The position numbers were made by a program, and so were the translations under genes. From Hyphomicrobiales bacterium (GTDB lineage Bacteria > Pseudomonadota > Alphaproteobacteria > Rhizobiales > Rhizobiaceae), in assembly GCA_900471925.1 (NCBI GenBank), contig UCGV01000011.1, positions 91,771-155,770 on the forward strand: a DNA stretch of 64,000 nt. Direction: 5' to 3'. Below the pieces are notes generated by a model that saw only the letters and a program-made list of their open reading frames with translations, ran no database searches and was not told the DNA's origin. This document shows, one piece after another, positions 1 to 7,917 of this stretch; the first letter of the stretch is position 1; each line of letters opens with the position of its first letter.

Positions 1-2889
1 GGCAGGCTCGACGAGATCAGCCGCGCGATTGCCGCCAGCGGCCGCACCGCTGCCGCCAACTCCGATCCGGCATTGATGCAGCGGCTGGAAAACCGCCTGT
101 CTGCTCTTGGCGAACAGATCGAGCTGATGGGCCGCGCCGCCATGAGCCGGCCGAACCCGGCCGATGAGATGGCGGGCCGTCTGGAAGCGCTGACGGCGCG
201 CGTGGAAGATCTCGCCAAGACCGAAGCAACCTCGCGGCTCGACGAACGGCTGGAACATCTCTCCTACCTCCTGGAACGCACGCACAAGGCGGCGCCGCAG
301 CCGGACCTGACCGGTGCTCTCTCCGACATTTCCCGCAAGATCGACGCGCTCGAAAATGGCTCCGTCAACGAGGCGCTCGGCAAGCGGCTCGACTATCTGG
401 CGCGGCGCATCGACGAGATGGAAGTTCGTCCGATCCCTGCCCCCGTCATCGATGACAGCGCCTTCCGCCGTATCGAAGGGCGTCTCGGCGATATCGCCGC
501 GCGGCTGGAAGAGAGCACGGCGGCAGCGCCGACCGACACGCAGGCGCTGAAAAACCTCGAAGAGCAGATCGCCAATCTTTCCGAGCTTCTGAACGCGCCA
601 CGCGAACATTCCGAAGTCTCCGTCGATCTCGACCGCCGCATGGGCGCGATCGAGGACTATATCGCAACCAACGACGAATATATCATCGAGGCGGCGCGGC
701 AGGCGGCCGAGGCCGTAGTCGACGCCTATTCCCGCAATGGCGGAGCGCAGGGCGCAGCACCGGCACCCGCCGATATGTCGGCGCTCGTGGCACTCGCCGA
801 CGACCTCCGGCATCTCGAAGATCTGAGCCGCGACAGCGAAGAGCGCACACACAAGACCTTCCAGGCCCTGCATGAAACGCTCGTCCATATTGCCGACCGG
901 CTGGACAGCATGGAAGATCGGGTGCGGCCCTCCGTCAGGATGCCCGCTGCCGAGACCGAATTCGACTTCGATCCCTACGCGCTGGTCGATGCCGGCCGGG
1001 CGCCGGAGCCGGTGAAGGCTCCCGTCATGCAGGCGGCGCCCCCCATGCAAGCGCCTAAAGCCTCCCCTGTCCTGCGTACGGCCGATATCGCCGAAGAGCC
1101 GGTCGGCCGCGCGCCGGAACCGGCGCTTGCCGACAGCACCAGCGCGCTTGCCATCGAAGCCACCAGCCAGCAGGAAAAGCCTGCTCTTGCCGCCAAGGGC
1201 AGCCTGCTCGCAACCCTCGGCCGCAAACTGATGCCGTCGCGCAAGAGCGAAGCGAAGGTCACCGAGCGTACGGTCATCGACCCGGCTCCGTCGATCGATC
1301 CGGTCGATGTCGTGCCGGCGGAAGCGGCAAACGAATTGCTCGAGCCGGGTTCCGGTGCGCCCGATGTCAAGAAGATCCTGGAGCGCGTGCGCGCCAGCCA
1401 GAATGCCCAGCGCGGCAAGCCGGCCGCCGAGAACGACCGAGCCGACTATATCGCCGCCGCCCGCCGCGCCGCTCAGGCTGCCGCCATGGAAATCGACGGC
1501 AATGCCAAGCCCGCGACCCGCGCCGAACGCCGCGCCGCCAAGCCAGAGAATGCCGGCAAGGGCGGTGCCTTTGCGCGCTTCCGCCGGCCGATCCTGCTCG
1601 CGGTCGGTGCGGTGCTGCTTGCCATCATGGCCTTCCCGCTTGCCCGTACGTTGACATCGGGCCACAAGGCGCCGCCGCCGGCCGAAATCTCGGCACTGAC
1701 AGGTGCCACCGAAGCACCGCAGGCCAATCTGGTTGCGCCGGCGACGGTCATGCCGGAAGCAAGCGCCCCTACCTCTGAGATGGCTGCCCAGCCATCGACG
1801 GTGGCACCGGTACCGGAAGCCGTGCCGCCCCAGGCGGCTTCAACTCCCGAGCCTCAGGCTGCCGCACCCGAGCACCTGACCGATGCCACGCCGCTTGACG
1901 GCGAAGGTGCGGAAACCTTCGGCCAGGCACCGGCGCAGGATACGTCCGGCTTCGTTGCGAACGCGCCCTCCACACCGGCAGCCGCACCCGTTGCCCCGGT
2001 AACCCCTTCCGTCACCGTGCCCGACACGGTGCAGCCGCAGCCGCTTGCCGAAGCGGCCCGCAACGGCGATGCGCTGGCACTCTTCGAGATCGGCGCGCGT
2101 TATACCGAAGGCCGCAATGGCCTTAGCGCCGACCAGAAGCAGGCAGCGAACTGGTATCAGCTTTCGGCCGACAAGGGCTTCGCACCGGCGCAGTACCGTC
2201 TCGGCAGCATGTATGAGAAGGGCAACGGCGTCGATCGCGACGTGCAGAAGGCCAAGGGTCTCTACGAACAGGCGGCAAACCAGGGCAATGCAAGCGCCAT
2301 GCATAATCTCGCCGTGCTGTACGCCTCCGGTGCGCTCGGCCAGCAGGACTATGCGACGGCCGCCTCCTGGTTCCAGAAGGCTGCCGACCTCGGCATCACC
2401 GACAGCCAGTTCAACCTTGCCATCCTTTGCGCCCGCGGCAATGGCGTGACGGCGGATCTGCAGGAATCCTACAAGTGGTTTGCGATCGCGGCCAAGGCCG
2501 GCGACAAGGATGCCGCCCAGAAGCGTGATGAAGTGGCAAACGCCATGAAGCCGGACCAGCTCGAGCGCGCCCGCGCCAAGGCTGACCTCTGGAAGCCGCA
2601 GCCGCTCGACAACAAGGCGAACGGGATCGAAATCCCGGACGCTTGGGCAAGCGGCGCCGCCCCGAAGACGGCAAGCGTCGACATGAAAAAGGCGATCCGC
2701 AACATCCAGGCGATCCTCAACAATAACGGCTTCGACGCCGGCGCGCCTGACGGAGAGATGGGCGCCAAGACCGTGACCGCCATCAAAAACTTTCAGAAGT
2801 CGATCGGCCAGGAGCCGACCGGCAAGGTCAATGACGATACGGTCAAGGCGCTTCTGGAGCGCAACAAGCCGGGCGCCAAGGCCATCTAA
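1..2889 (+). CDS. Sel1-repeat, peptidoglycan-binding membrane protein (5' partial)
   Basis: The frame is open from base 1, so the true start lies outside the window; 962 codons are visible. The first 300 or so residues are acidic and heptad-rich, consistent with coiled coil. A Pro/Ala-rich linker follows, then one membrane helix around residues 530-550, a second Ala/Pro linker, about four Sel1-type repeats around 680-830, and a C-terminal peptidoglycan-binding domain near 895-957. This order resembles PodJ-like polarity or localisation factors of Alphaproteobacteria, with coiled coil in the cytoplasm and Sel1 plus peptidoglycan-binding parts in the periplasm. That role is inferred from architecture only. 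A strong hairpin follows the stop codon. Confidence 0.8.
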   Translation, partial: GRLDEISRAIAASGRTAAANSDPALMQRLENRLSALGEQIELMGRAAMSRPNPADEMAGRLEALTARVEDLAKTEATSRLDERLEHLSYLLERTHKAAPQPDLTGALSDISRKIDALENGSVNEALGKRLDYLARRIDEMEVRPIPAPVIDDSAFRRIEGRLGDIAARLEESTAAAPTDTQALKNLEEQIANLSELLNAPREHSEVSVDLDRRMGAIEDYIATNDEYIIEAARQAAEAVVDAYSRNGGAQGAAPAPADMSALVALADDLRHLEDLSRDSEERTHKTFQALHETLVHIADRLDSMEDRVRPSVRMPAAETEFDFDPYALVDAGRAPEPVKAPVMQAAPPMQAPKASPVLRTADIAEEPVGRAPEPALADSTSALAIEATSQQEKPALAAKGSLLATLGRKLMPSRKSEAKVTERTVIDPAPSIDPVDVVPAEAANELLEPGSGAPDVKKILERVRASQNAQRGKPAAENDRADYIAAARRAAQAAAMEIDGNAKPATRAERRAAKPENAGKGGAFARFRRPILLAVGAVLLAIMAFPLARTLTSGHKAPPPAEISALTGATEAPQANLVAPATVMPEASAPTSEMAAQPSTVAPVPEAVPPQAASTPEPQAAAPEHLTDATPLDGEGAETFGQAPAQDTSGFVANAPSTPAAAPVAPVTPSVTVPDTVQPQPLAEAARNGDALALFEIGARYTEGRNGLSADQKQAANWYQLSADKGFAPAQYRLGSMYEKGNGVDRDVQKAKGLYEQAANQGNASAMHNLAVLYASGALGQQDYATAASWFQKAADLGITDSQFNLAILCARGNGVTADLQESYKWFAIAAKAGDKDAAQKRDEVANAMKPDQLERARAKADLWKPQPLDNKANGIEIPDAWASGAAPKTASVDMKKAIRNIQAILNNNGFDAGAPDGEMGAKTVTAIKNFQKSIGQEPTGKVNDDTVKALLERNKPGAKAI

Positions 2890-2928
2890 GAAAGCCCGGC
2901 GGCATTCCGCCGCAGGGCTTTCGGCCTT
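2890..2928 (+). terminator. Hairpin terminator after the Sel1-repeat gene
   Basis: GAAAGCCC at 2890-2897 pairs with GGGCTTTC at 2915-2922, and an inner GGCGG/CCGCC stem stacks inside it. A short T-run follows at 2927-2930. It starts one base after the stop codon. Confidence 0.7.
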
Positions 2929-3112
2929 TTGGGGCCAGCTGTCACAAAATCGGAAAAAAGCCGGATTATGCGGGACATATCGGGCCTGCATCCGGCTGAT
3001 CGCGCTTTTTTCCTTCGAAAGCCTCTGGCAACGATTTCACAGTAGGATGCGCCATTCGAACGGGACGTGAGACGGGCCGCTGCGGCGGGCGCGGCGACAA
3101 GCGGGGTCGGCT

Positions 3113-4036
3113 GTGACAATCTATCTGCCCATCGCAGAATTGTCGGTGAACATCTTCATCATCCTCGGCATGGGGGCCGCTGTCGGCTTCCTGTCCGGCA
3201 TGTTCGGCGTCGGCGGCGGCTTCCTGATCACGCCTCTCCTGATTTTCTACAACATCCCGCCTGTCGTTGCCGTCGCCACCGGCGCCAACCAGGTGGTTGC
3301 CTCGTCGATCTCGGGAGCGATAACGCATTTCCGGCGCGGTACGCTGGACATGAAACTCGGCTCGGTGCTTCTCGTCGGCGGTCTATCGGGGGCGACGGTC
3401 GGCATCTGGATCTTCTCGCTGCTGCGCGCGATCGGCCAGCTCGATCTCTTCATTTCGCTGCTCTATGTCGTCTTCCTCGGCACGGTCGGCGGGCTGATGC
3501 TGTGGGAAAGCGTCAATGCCATGCGCCGGGCCGCCCGCAACGAGGCGCCCGCACCCCGCAAGCCCGGCCATCAGCACTGGGTTCACAAGCTGCCGCTCAA
3601 GGTGCGCTTCAAAAAATCGAAGATCTATCTCTCTGTCATCCCGATCGTGACACTCGGATTTTCGATCGGCATCCTGACCTCCGTCATGGGCGTCGGCGGC
3701 GGTTTCATCATGGTGCCGGCGATGATCTACCTGCTGCGCATCCCGACCAACGTGGTCGTCGGAACCTCGCTGTTCCAGATCATCTTCGTGACCGCCTATA
3801 CGACGATCGTGCAGGCGGCGACCAACTATTCCGTCGATATCGTGCTTGCCTTCTTCCTGATGCTCGCCGGCGTCATCGGTGCGCAATACGGCGTGCGCGT
3901 CGGCCAGCGGCTGCGCGGCGAACAGTTGCGCGCGCTGCTCGGCCTGCTGGTTCTCGCCGTCGGCCTGCGCCTTGCCGTCGCGCTCGTGGTGACACCAGAA
4001 GATATCTATTCGGTGGTCATGGGAGCGGGGAACTGA
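3113..4036 (+). CDS. TauE/SafE-family sulfite/organosulfur exporter
   Basis: The 307-residue polytopic inner-membrane protein has two homologous halves, each carrying the family signature: GVGGGFL near residue 34 and GVGGGFI near 192. TauE/SafE proteins export sulfite, sulfoacetate or related anions; the substrate here is unknown. The start is GTG with only a weak purine-rich stretch upstream. The stop codon overlaps the start of the next gene by one base (TGATG), so the two are translationally coupled. This pairing with a TIGR02186 protein is common in rhizobia. Confidence 0.85.
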   Translation: MTIYLPIAELSVNIFIILGMGAAVGFLSGMFGVGGGFLITPLLIFYNIPPVVAVATGANQVVASSISGAITHFRRGTLDMKLGSVLLVGGLSGATVGIWIFSLLRAIGQLDLFISLLYVVFLGTVGGLMLWESVNAMRRAARNEAPAPRKPGHQHWVHKLPLKVRFKKSKIYLSVIPIVTLGFSIGILTSVMGVGGGFIMVPAMIYLLRIPTNVVVGTSLFQIIFVTAYTTIVQAATNYSVDIVLAFFLMLAGVIGAQYGVRVGQRLRGEQLRALLGLLVLAVGLRLAVALVVTPEDIYSVVMGAGN

Positions 4037-4836
4037 TGCGCTGGCGTGCTCTTGCCGTGTTCCTTGCGTTTCTGCTGCCATCGCCGGCGATGGCGCAGAT
4101 GTTGCCCGGGCAGAGCACACAGGCCGAGCGCGAAGGGCTTGAGATCGGCACCTCCACCAGCGAGATCGCCATCACTTCGGATTTCCGCGGCGCGGACCTG
4201 ACGATTTTCGGCGCGGTGACCAATACCGACGACCTGCTGCTCGCGATCGGCCAATATGATGTCATCGTGGTTCTGGAAGGTCCGCGCGAAGATGCGACCG
4301 TGCGCAAGAAGGAACGTGTCTTCGGCATCTGGATCAACGCCTCATCGATGACATTCGCCGACGTGCCGCATTCCTACTCGATGTCGAGTTCACGCTCCAT
4401 CGACGATATCACGACGCCGCTCGACCTTACCGGCGAGGGTATCGGCATCGATCATATTCCGTTGCGGCCGATCGATTTTGCCGGCAACTTCAACAGTCTC
4501 AACGAGTTCCGCACAGCCTTCCGGCGCATCCAGCAGGGCGGCGGACTCTACGAGCGCGATCCGAGCGGCGTGCGCTTCGTCTCTTCCAACCTCTTCAAGG
4601 CAAGCCTGCGCCTGCCCGCCAATATTCCGAACGGCGTGCATACTGTGCGCGCCTATCTCTTCAAGAGCGGAAAGTTCGTGACCCAGAAATCGCAGCCGCT
4701 GCGCGTCATCAAGACCGGCATCGAGCAGACGATCACCGATGCCGCACATGAACAGCCGATCCTTTACGGCTGCCTTTCGGTGCTTTTGGCCGTTATCACC
4801 GGATGGGGCGCCAGCCTGATCTTCCGCAAGGATTGA
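4036..4836 (+). CDS. TIGR02186-family membrane-anchored periplasmic protein
   Basis: The product has 266 residues with a clear signal peptide (cleavage probably after AMA at residue 20), a mainly beta-rich periplasmic body, and a C-terminal membrane helix near residues 242-263 ending in a short Arg/Lys tail. It matches the TIGR02186 family of unknown function, which is usually encoded next to TauE/SafE exporters. It may be a periplasmic accessory subunit of that exporter, but this is inferred from coupling only. The gene is convergent with the TetR gene and leaves no gap. Confidence 0.8.
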   Translation: MRWRALAVFLAFLLPSPAMAQMLPGQSTQAEREGLEIGTSTSEIAITSDFRGADLTIFGAVTNTDDLLLAIGQYDVIVVLEGPREDATVRKKERVFGIWINASSMTFADVPHSYSMSSSRSIDDITTPLDLTGEGIGIDHIPLRPIDFAGNFNSLNEFRTAFRRIQQGGGLYERDPSGVRFVSSNLFKASLRLPANIPNGVHTVRAYLFKSGKFVTQKSQPLRVIKTGIEQTITDAAHEQPILYGCLSVLLAVITGWGASLIFRKD

Positions 4837-5424
4837 TTATTCGACCCGTGCTATAGCCGCAGTCACCAAACCCGCGGCCGCCTCTCCGGCCGTTTCCATA
4901 TAGGTGGGATCGCGGTGCAGAAGCACGGCGGCAAAGGAGCCGTCGAGCAGCAGGACAATCTGGCGGGCGAGTTTTTGCGCTTCGGCCAGATGCGCATCCT
5001 CAAAGATCGCAGCCAGCCATTGTTCGACATTCTTCTTGTGCGCGGCGCCGACCTTGAGAGCGGGATGGCCGGGCATGTTCGCAAGCTCGGCCGAGGTTCG
5101 GAGATAGCCGCAGCCCTTCCATTTCGGATGCCGGGCCGAGCGGGCAAGATTGTCGAATATGCCCTTCACTTTCGTCGGCAGATTGCCTTGCGTCTCAGCA
5201 AACCAGCGCCTGTAGACAGCGAGATTGGGCTGGTCGCGGGTTTCCAGATAGGCGGCGATCAATTCGTCCTTGCTGTCGAAATGGTAGTAGAGCGTGCGTT
5301 TGGTGACATCGGCCTTCTCCGCCACGGCATCGACGCTCACAGCGCGGATGCCCTCACTGTAGAAGAGTTTTGCGGCGGCAGCGACGATGCGCTCACGCGT
5401 GTCCGATGCGGGTTTTGCCATCAC
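4837..5424 (-). CDS. TetR/AcrR-family transcriptional regulator
   Basis: The protein has 195 residues with a typical N-terminal TetR helix-turn-helix around residues 24-47 (VDAVAEKADVTKRTLYYHF) and a variable all-helical ligand domain. It diverges from an alpha/beta hydrolase gene, and the 82-bp gap carries an 18-bp near-palindrome that fits a TetR operator. The likely model is autorepression and repression of the hydrolase. Two Met codons lie in tandem at the start; the outer one is used here. Confidence 0.88.
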   Translation of the reverse strand: MMAKPASDTRERIVAAAAKLFYSEGIRAVSVDAVAEKADVTKRTLYYHFDSKDELIAAYLETRDQPNLAVYRRWFAETQGNLPTKVKGIFDNLARSARHPKWKGCGYLRTSAELANMPGHPALKVGAAHKKNVEQWLAAIFEDAHLAEAQKLARQIVLLLDGSFAAVLLHRDPTYMETAGEAAAGLVTAAIARVE

Positions 5425-5432
5425 GGCAATGT

Positions 5433-5450
5433 ATACCGACTAGTGAGTAT
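5433..5450. promoter_or_regulatory. Putative TetR operator
   Basis: This imperfect 18-bp palindrome has ATAC and GTAT ends and a central ACTAGT; 14 of 18 positions are symmetric. It lies between the divergent TetR and hydrolase starts, 8 bp upstream of the TetR gene. Binding is inferred from position and symmetry. Confidence 0.5.
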
Positions 5451-5506
5451 CATCAACGTCGGATGCTGCCTAATATCCTTGTCGAACACGGGCAAAGGAA
5501 GCGATC

Positions 5507-6430
5507 ATGCCGGCCATGAACAAACGCAGGGAGAGCGATCTTGCGCGGGAGGCGGAAGCCGTCGTGATCGGCTGTAGCGACGGCTTGGCGCTTCGCGGTC
5601 ATTTCTGGAGCGCCGAGGGCCGTAGCAACGGCAGCGTCATCATCAATCCGGCAACCGGCGTTGCGGCGCGCTACTACCATTATTATGCACGCTTTCTTGC
5701 CGAACATGGCTTCGACGCACTGACCTATGACTATCGAGGCATCGGCCTGTCGCGCCCGGAGCGATTGCGCGGATGCGGCTATCGCTGGCGGGACTGGGGC
5801 GAACGGGATTTCGATGCGGCACTGCTGTTCATGGAGGGCCAGAGGCCCGGCCAGCCGCTTGATGTCGTCGGGCACAGTATCGGCGGCTTCCTTCCCGGCC
5901 TTGCGGCCCATGCCGATCGCGTCGGCCGGATGTTGGCGGTCGGTGCGCAATATGGAAACTGGCGGGACTATGCCCCGGCGCATCGGCTGCGGCTGTTTGT
6001 GAAGTGGCATCTGCTGATGCCCGCAGCGGCCGCGCTGGCAGGTTATTTTCCCGGCCGGCGTCTCGGCTGGCTCGAGGATCTGCCGAAGGGCGTGGCGCTC
6101 GACTGGGCGTTCCAGCGCGGATGGAGCGACCCTCATTCAGCGGCAAAAGCCTTTGGAAATTTCCGGGCGCCGATCCTCAGCCTCACCGTCACCGATGACG
6201 AGATTGGCACCGTGCCGGCCATTCGCCGGGGCCTGTCGCACTACCGCAATGCTGACGTGGAGGAGGTGTTGCTGACACCCGACGAGCTCGGATTTGCGCA
6301 GATCGGGCATTTCGATCTTTTCCACGCGCGCCATGCCACCGGTTTCTGGCTCGACACGCTCTTGTGGCTGCGCGACGGGACGAATCCCTGGCCTCACAAA
6401 AAGCCTTCGGAACATCTCGTATTCGCATAA
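5507..6430 (+). CDS. Alpha/beta hydrolase (COG4757-like)
   Basis: The 307-residue protein has the alpha/beta-hydrolase nucleophile elbow GHSIGG, with the nucleophile Ser near residue 123, after the DYRG oxyanion-region motif near 80. A late Asp in VTDDE and a His in GHFDLF complete a plausible triad. There is no signal peptide, so it is cytosolic. The substrate is unknown; esterase or lipase-like activity is likely. It diverges from the TetR gene, which probably regulates it. A second ATG lies four codons downstream. Confidence 0.8.
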   Translation: MPAMNKRRESDLAREAEAVVIGCSDGLALRGHFWSAEGRSNGSVIINPATGVAARYYHYYARFLAEHGFDALTYDYRGIGLSRPERLRGCGYRWRDWGERDFDAALLFMEGQRPGQPLDVVGHSIGGFLPGLAAHADRVGRMLAVGAQYGNWRDYAPAHRLRLFVKWHLLMPAAAALAGYFPGRRLGWLEDLPKGVALDWAFQRGWSDPHSAAKAFGNFRAPILSLTVTDDEIGTVPAIRRGLSHYRNADVEEVLLTPDELGFAQIGHFDLFHARHATGFWLDTLLWLRDGTNPWPHKKPSEHLVFA

Positions 6431-6487
6431 AAACCGCTCCTTAAGATTTACGAGTTAGTAATCTCTCGGAAACGAGAGGTTTGTATC

Positions 6488-7069
6488 ATGCGTACTCGTA
6501 CCGTGCTTGCGGTCGTCGGGCTGGCTTTGCTTGCCGGCTGCGCGACGGCACCCCGCCAGACGCGAAATATCTGCGCCGTCTTCGACCAGAAGGATGGTCT
6601 CTTCACCAGCTGGCAACGTGCTGCTGAGCGTACCGAGAAGAAATACGGCGTGCCGGTGCCGATCCTGATGGCGACCATGTATGTCGAATCCGGCTTCCAG
6701 CCCTATGCGCGCCCGCCGCGCACGAAACTCTTCGGCTTCATTCCCTGGACGCGCCCCTCGACCGCCTACGGTTATTCGCAGGCGCTGAACGGAACCTGGG
6801 ACCACTACCAGTCGGAAACCGGCAACTGGTCGGCAACGCGCACCAACTTCGCCGACGCGATCGATTTCATCGGCTGGTATCACTACAGCAACAGCCAAGC
6901 GACCGGCATTCCGCTCAACGACGCCTATAATCTCTATCTCGCCTATTATTCCGGCCCGACCGGCTACAAGCGCGGCAACTGGCGCAGCGACGGTCAGCTG
7001 CAGCAGACGGCGCAGAAGTTCGCGCAGATGGCCGGAACCTATCAGCAGCAATTGCAGGGATGTAACTAA
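6488..7069 (+). CDS. Lytic transglycosylase-like (SLT-fold) lipoprotein
   Basis: The 193-residue protein has a lipoprotein signal peptide with lipobox LAGC (lipidated Cys18). The mature part carries an SLT/lysozyme-like pattern: the catalytic-type Glu in MYVESGF (about residue 67), followed by the GYSQAL segment and an aromatic stretch ending in YYSGP. It should act on peptidoglycan from the inner leaflet of the outer membrane. ATG follows a GAGAGG-like site. The stop codon is shared with the left end of a RIME-like repeat. Confidence 0.8.
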   Translation: MRTRTVLAVVGLALLAGCATAPRQTRNICAVFDQKDGLFTSWQRAAERTEKKYGVPVPILMATMYVESGFQPYARPPRTKLFGFIPWTRPSTAYGYSQALNGTWDHYQSETGNWSATRTNFADAIDFIGWYHYSNSQATGIPLNDAYNLYLAYYSGPTGYKRGNWRSDGQLQQTAQKFAQMAGTYQQQLQGCN

Positions 7070-7170
7070 AGCGTGGCGCGATCTTTCAGATCCGCTTGCC
7101 ACGCTTTAGATTCTTGTTTTCGCATGTCGTTATCGCAAAACCGCTGCACACTTTTGCGCGACATGCTTTA
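7069..7170. repeat. RIME-like two-palindrome intergenic repeat (copy A)
   Basis: Palindrome 1 pairs AAGCGTGGC (7069-7077) with GCCACGCTT (7098-7106). Palindrome 2 pairs GCATGTCG (7122-7129) with CGACATGC (7159-7166) and encloses GCAAAA/TTTTGC (7135-7140/7152-7157). Close copies occur at 18590 and 32325. The size and two-palindrome design resemble the rhizobial RIME family. The left end overlaps the TAA stop of the lipoprotein gene, and the right end reaches the 3' end of pdeM, so it fills the whole convergent gap. Confidence 0.8.
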
Positions 7171-7917
7171 AGCACGCAGATTGCCATAGCGGACGGAGTA
7201 AATCCGGTCGCGACCGAGCAGATGGGCGATCAGGGCGCCGGTGTCGAAGAGGCCCTTCATCGCTTTATGGCCGAGATCCAGCCCACCGCTCATGACGCCG
7301 AAGGCGGGCATCAGCAAGCGGGCGCCATCCGTGGCAAAGCAGGGACGGCGGACGGATTTTTCGCGGCGGCGGACGGTGGCGGCCGGGTGCAGGTGGCCGG
7401 CTATCTCGCCCTTCTGCAATCCGTCGCGCGGCTCGTGGCGGAAGGTCAGGCCGGCGTAGAAGAGCTCATCCGAGCAGGTCCCGGGCAGGTCGACCGTGCC
7501 ATCGGGGTCGTGATTACCGTTGATCCAGATCCATTCGCGGCCGCGCGCCATTTCCACGATCAGCGTGCGGAAGGCTTCGGGCAGATGCTCGGAACCGACG
7601 CGGTCGTGGAAATTGTCACCGAGAGATATGACGAGCTTCGGATCGTAGCGGGAAATGACGGCGGCAAGCACCGTCAGCGTCGCCAGCGTATCGTAGGGCG
7701 GCAACATCATGCCGCGGCGGGCGAAGGCTGCGCCCTTTTCCAGATGCAGGTCGGAAACAACGAGAATGCCGGCATCCGGCAAATAGAGGGCGCCGAGCGG
7801 ATCGCAGACGGCAGCAACACCGTGAACGGCGGTTTCGACGCCCGGTATCGCGGCAAGGCTGGTCATGTCGCGCACAAGCGCCAGGCGGTTCATCACTCTC
7901 GTCAGTCCTAAATTCAT
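7168..7917 (-). CDS. pdeM: Ligase-associated DNA damage response endonuclease PdeM
   Basis: The 249-residue calcineurin-type metallophosphoesterase shows all the metal-binding blocks in order: SDLHLEKG, GDNFHD, GNHD and GHLHP. PdeM belongs to the ligase-associated bacterial DNA-repair cassette with a DEXH helicase, an MBL-fold nuclease and an ATP-dependent ligase. Its ATG overlaps the helicase stop by four bases (ATGA), so the two are co-translated. The ligase and MBL nuclease are not adjacent here. Confidence 0.88.
   Translation of the reverse strand: MNLGLTRVMNRLALVRDMTSLAAIPGVETAVHGVAAVCDPLGALYLPDAGILVVSDLHLEKGAAFARRGMMLPPYDTLATLTVLAAVISRYDPKLVISLGDNFHDRVGSEHLPEAFRTLIVEMARGREWIWINGNHDPDGTVDLPGTCSDELFYAGLTFRHEPRDGLQKGEIAGHLHPAATVRRREKSVRRPCFATDGARLLMPAFGVMSGGLDLGHKAMKGLFDTGALIAHLLGRDRIYSVRYGNLRA

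Noticed and set aside
3067..4035. Upstream in-frame extension of the TIGR02186 gene running through the TauE/SafE gene
   Set aside because: It is an out-of-frame reading of the exporter gene; the signal peptide at 4036 fixes the true start.
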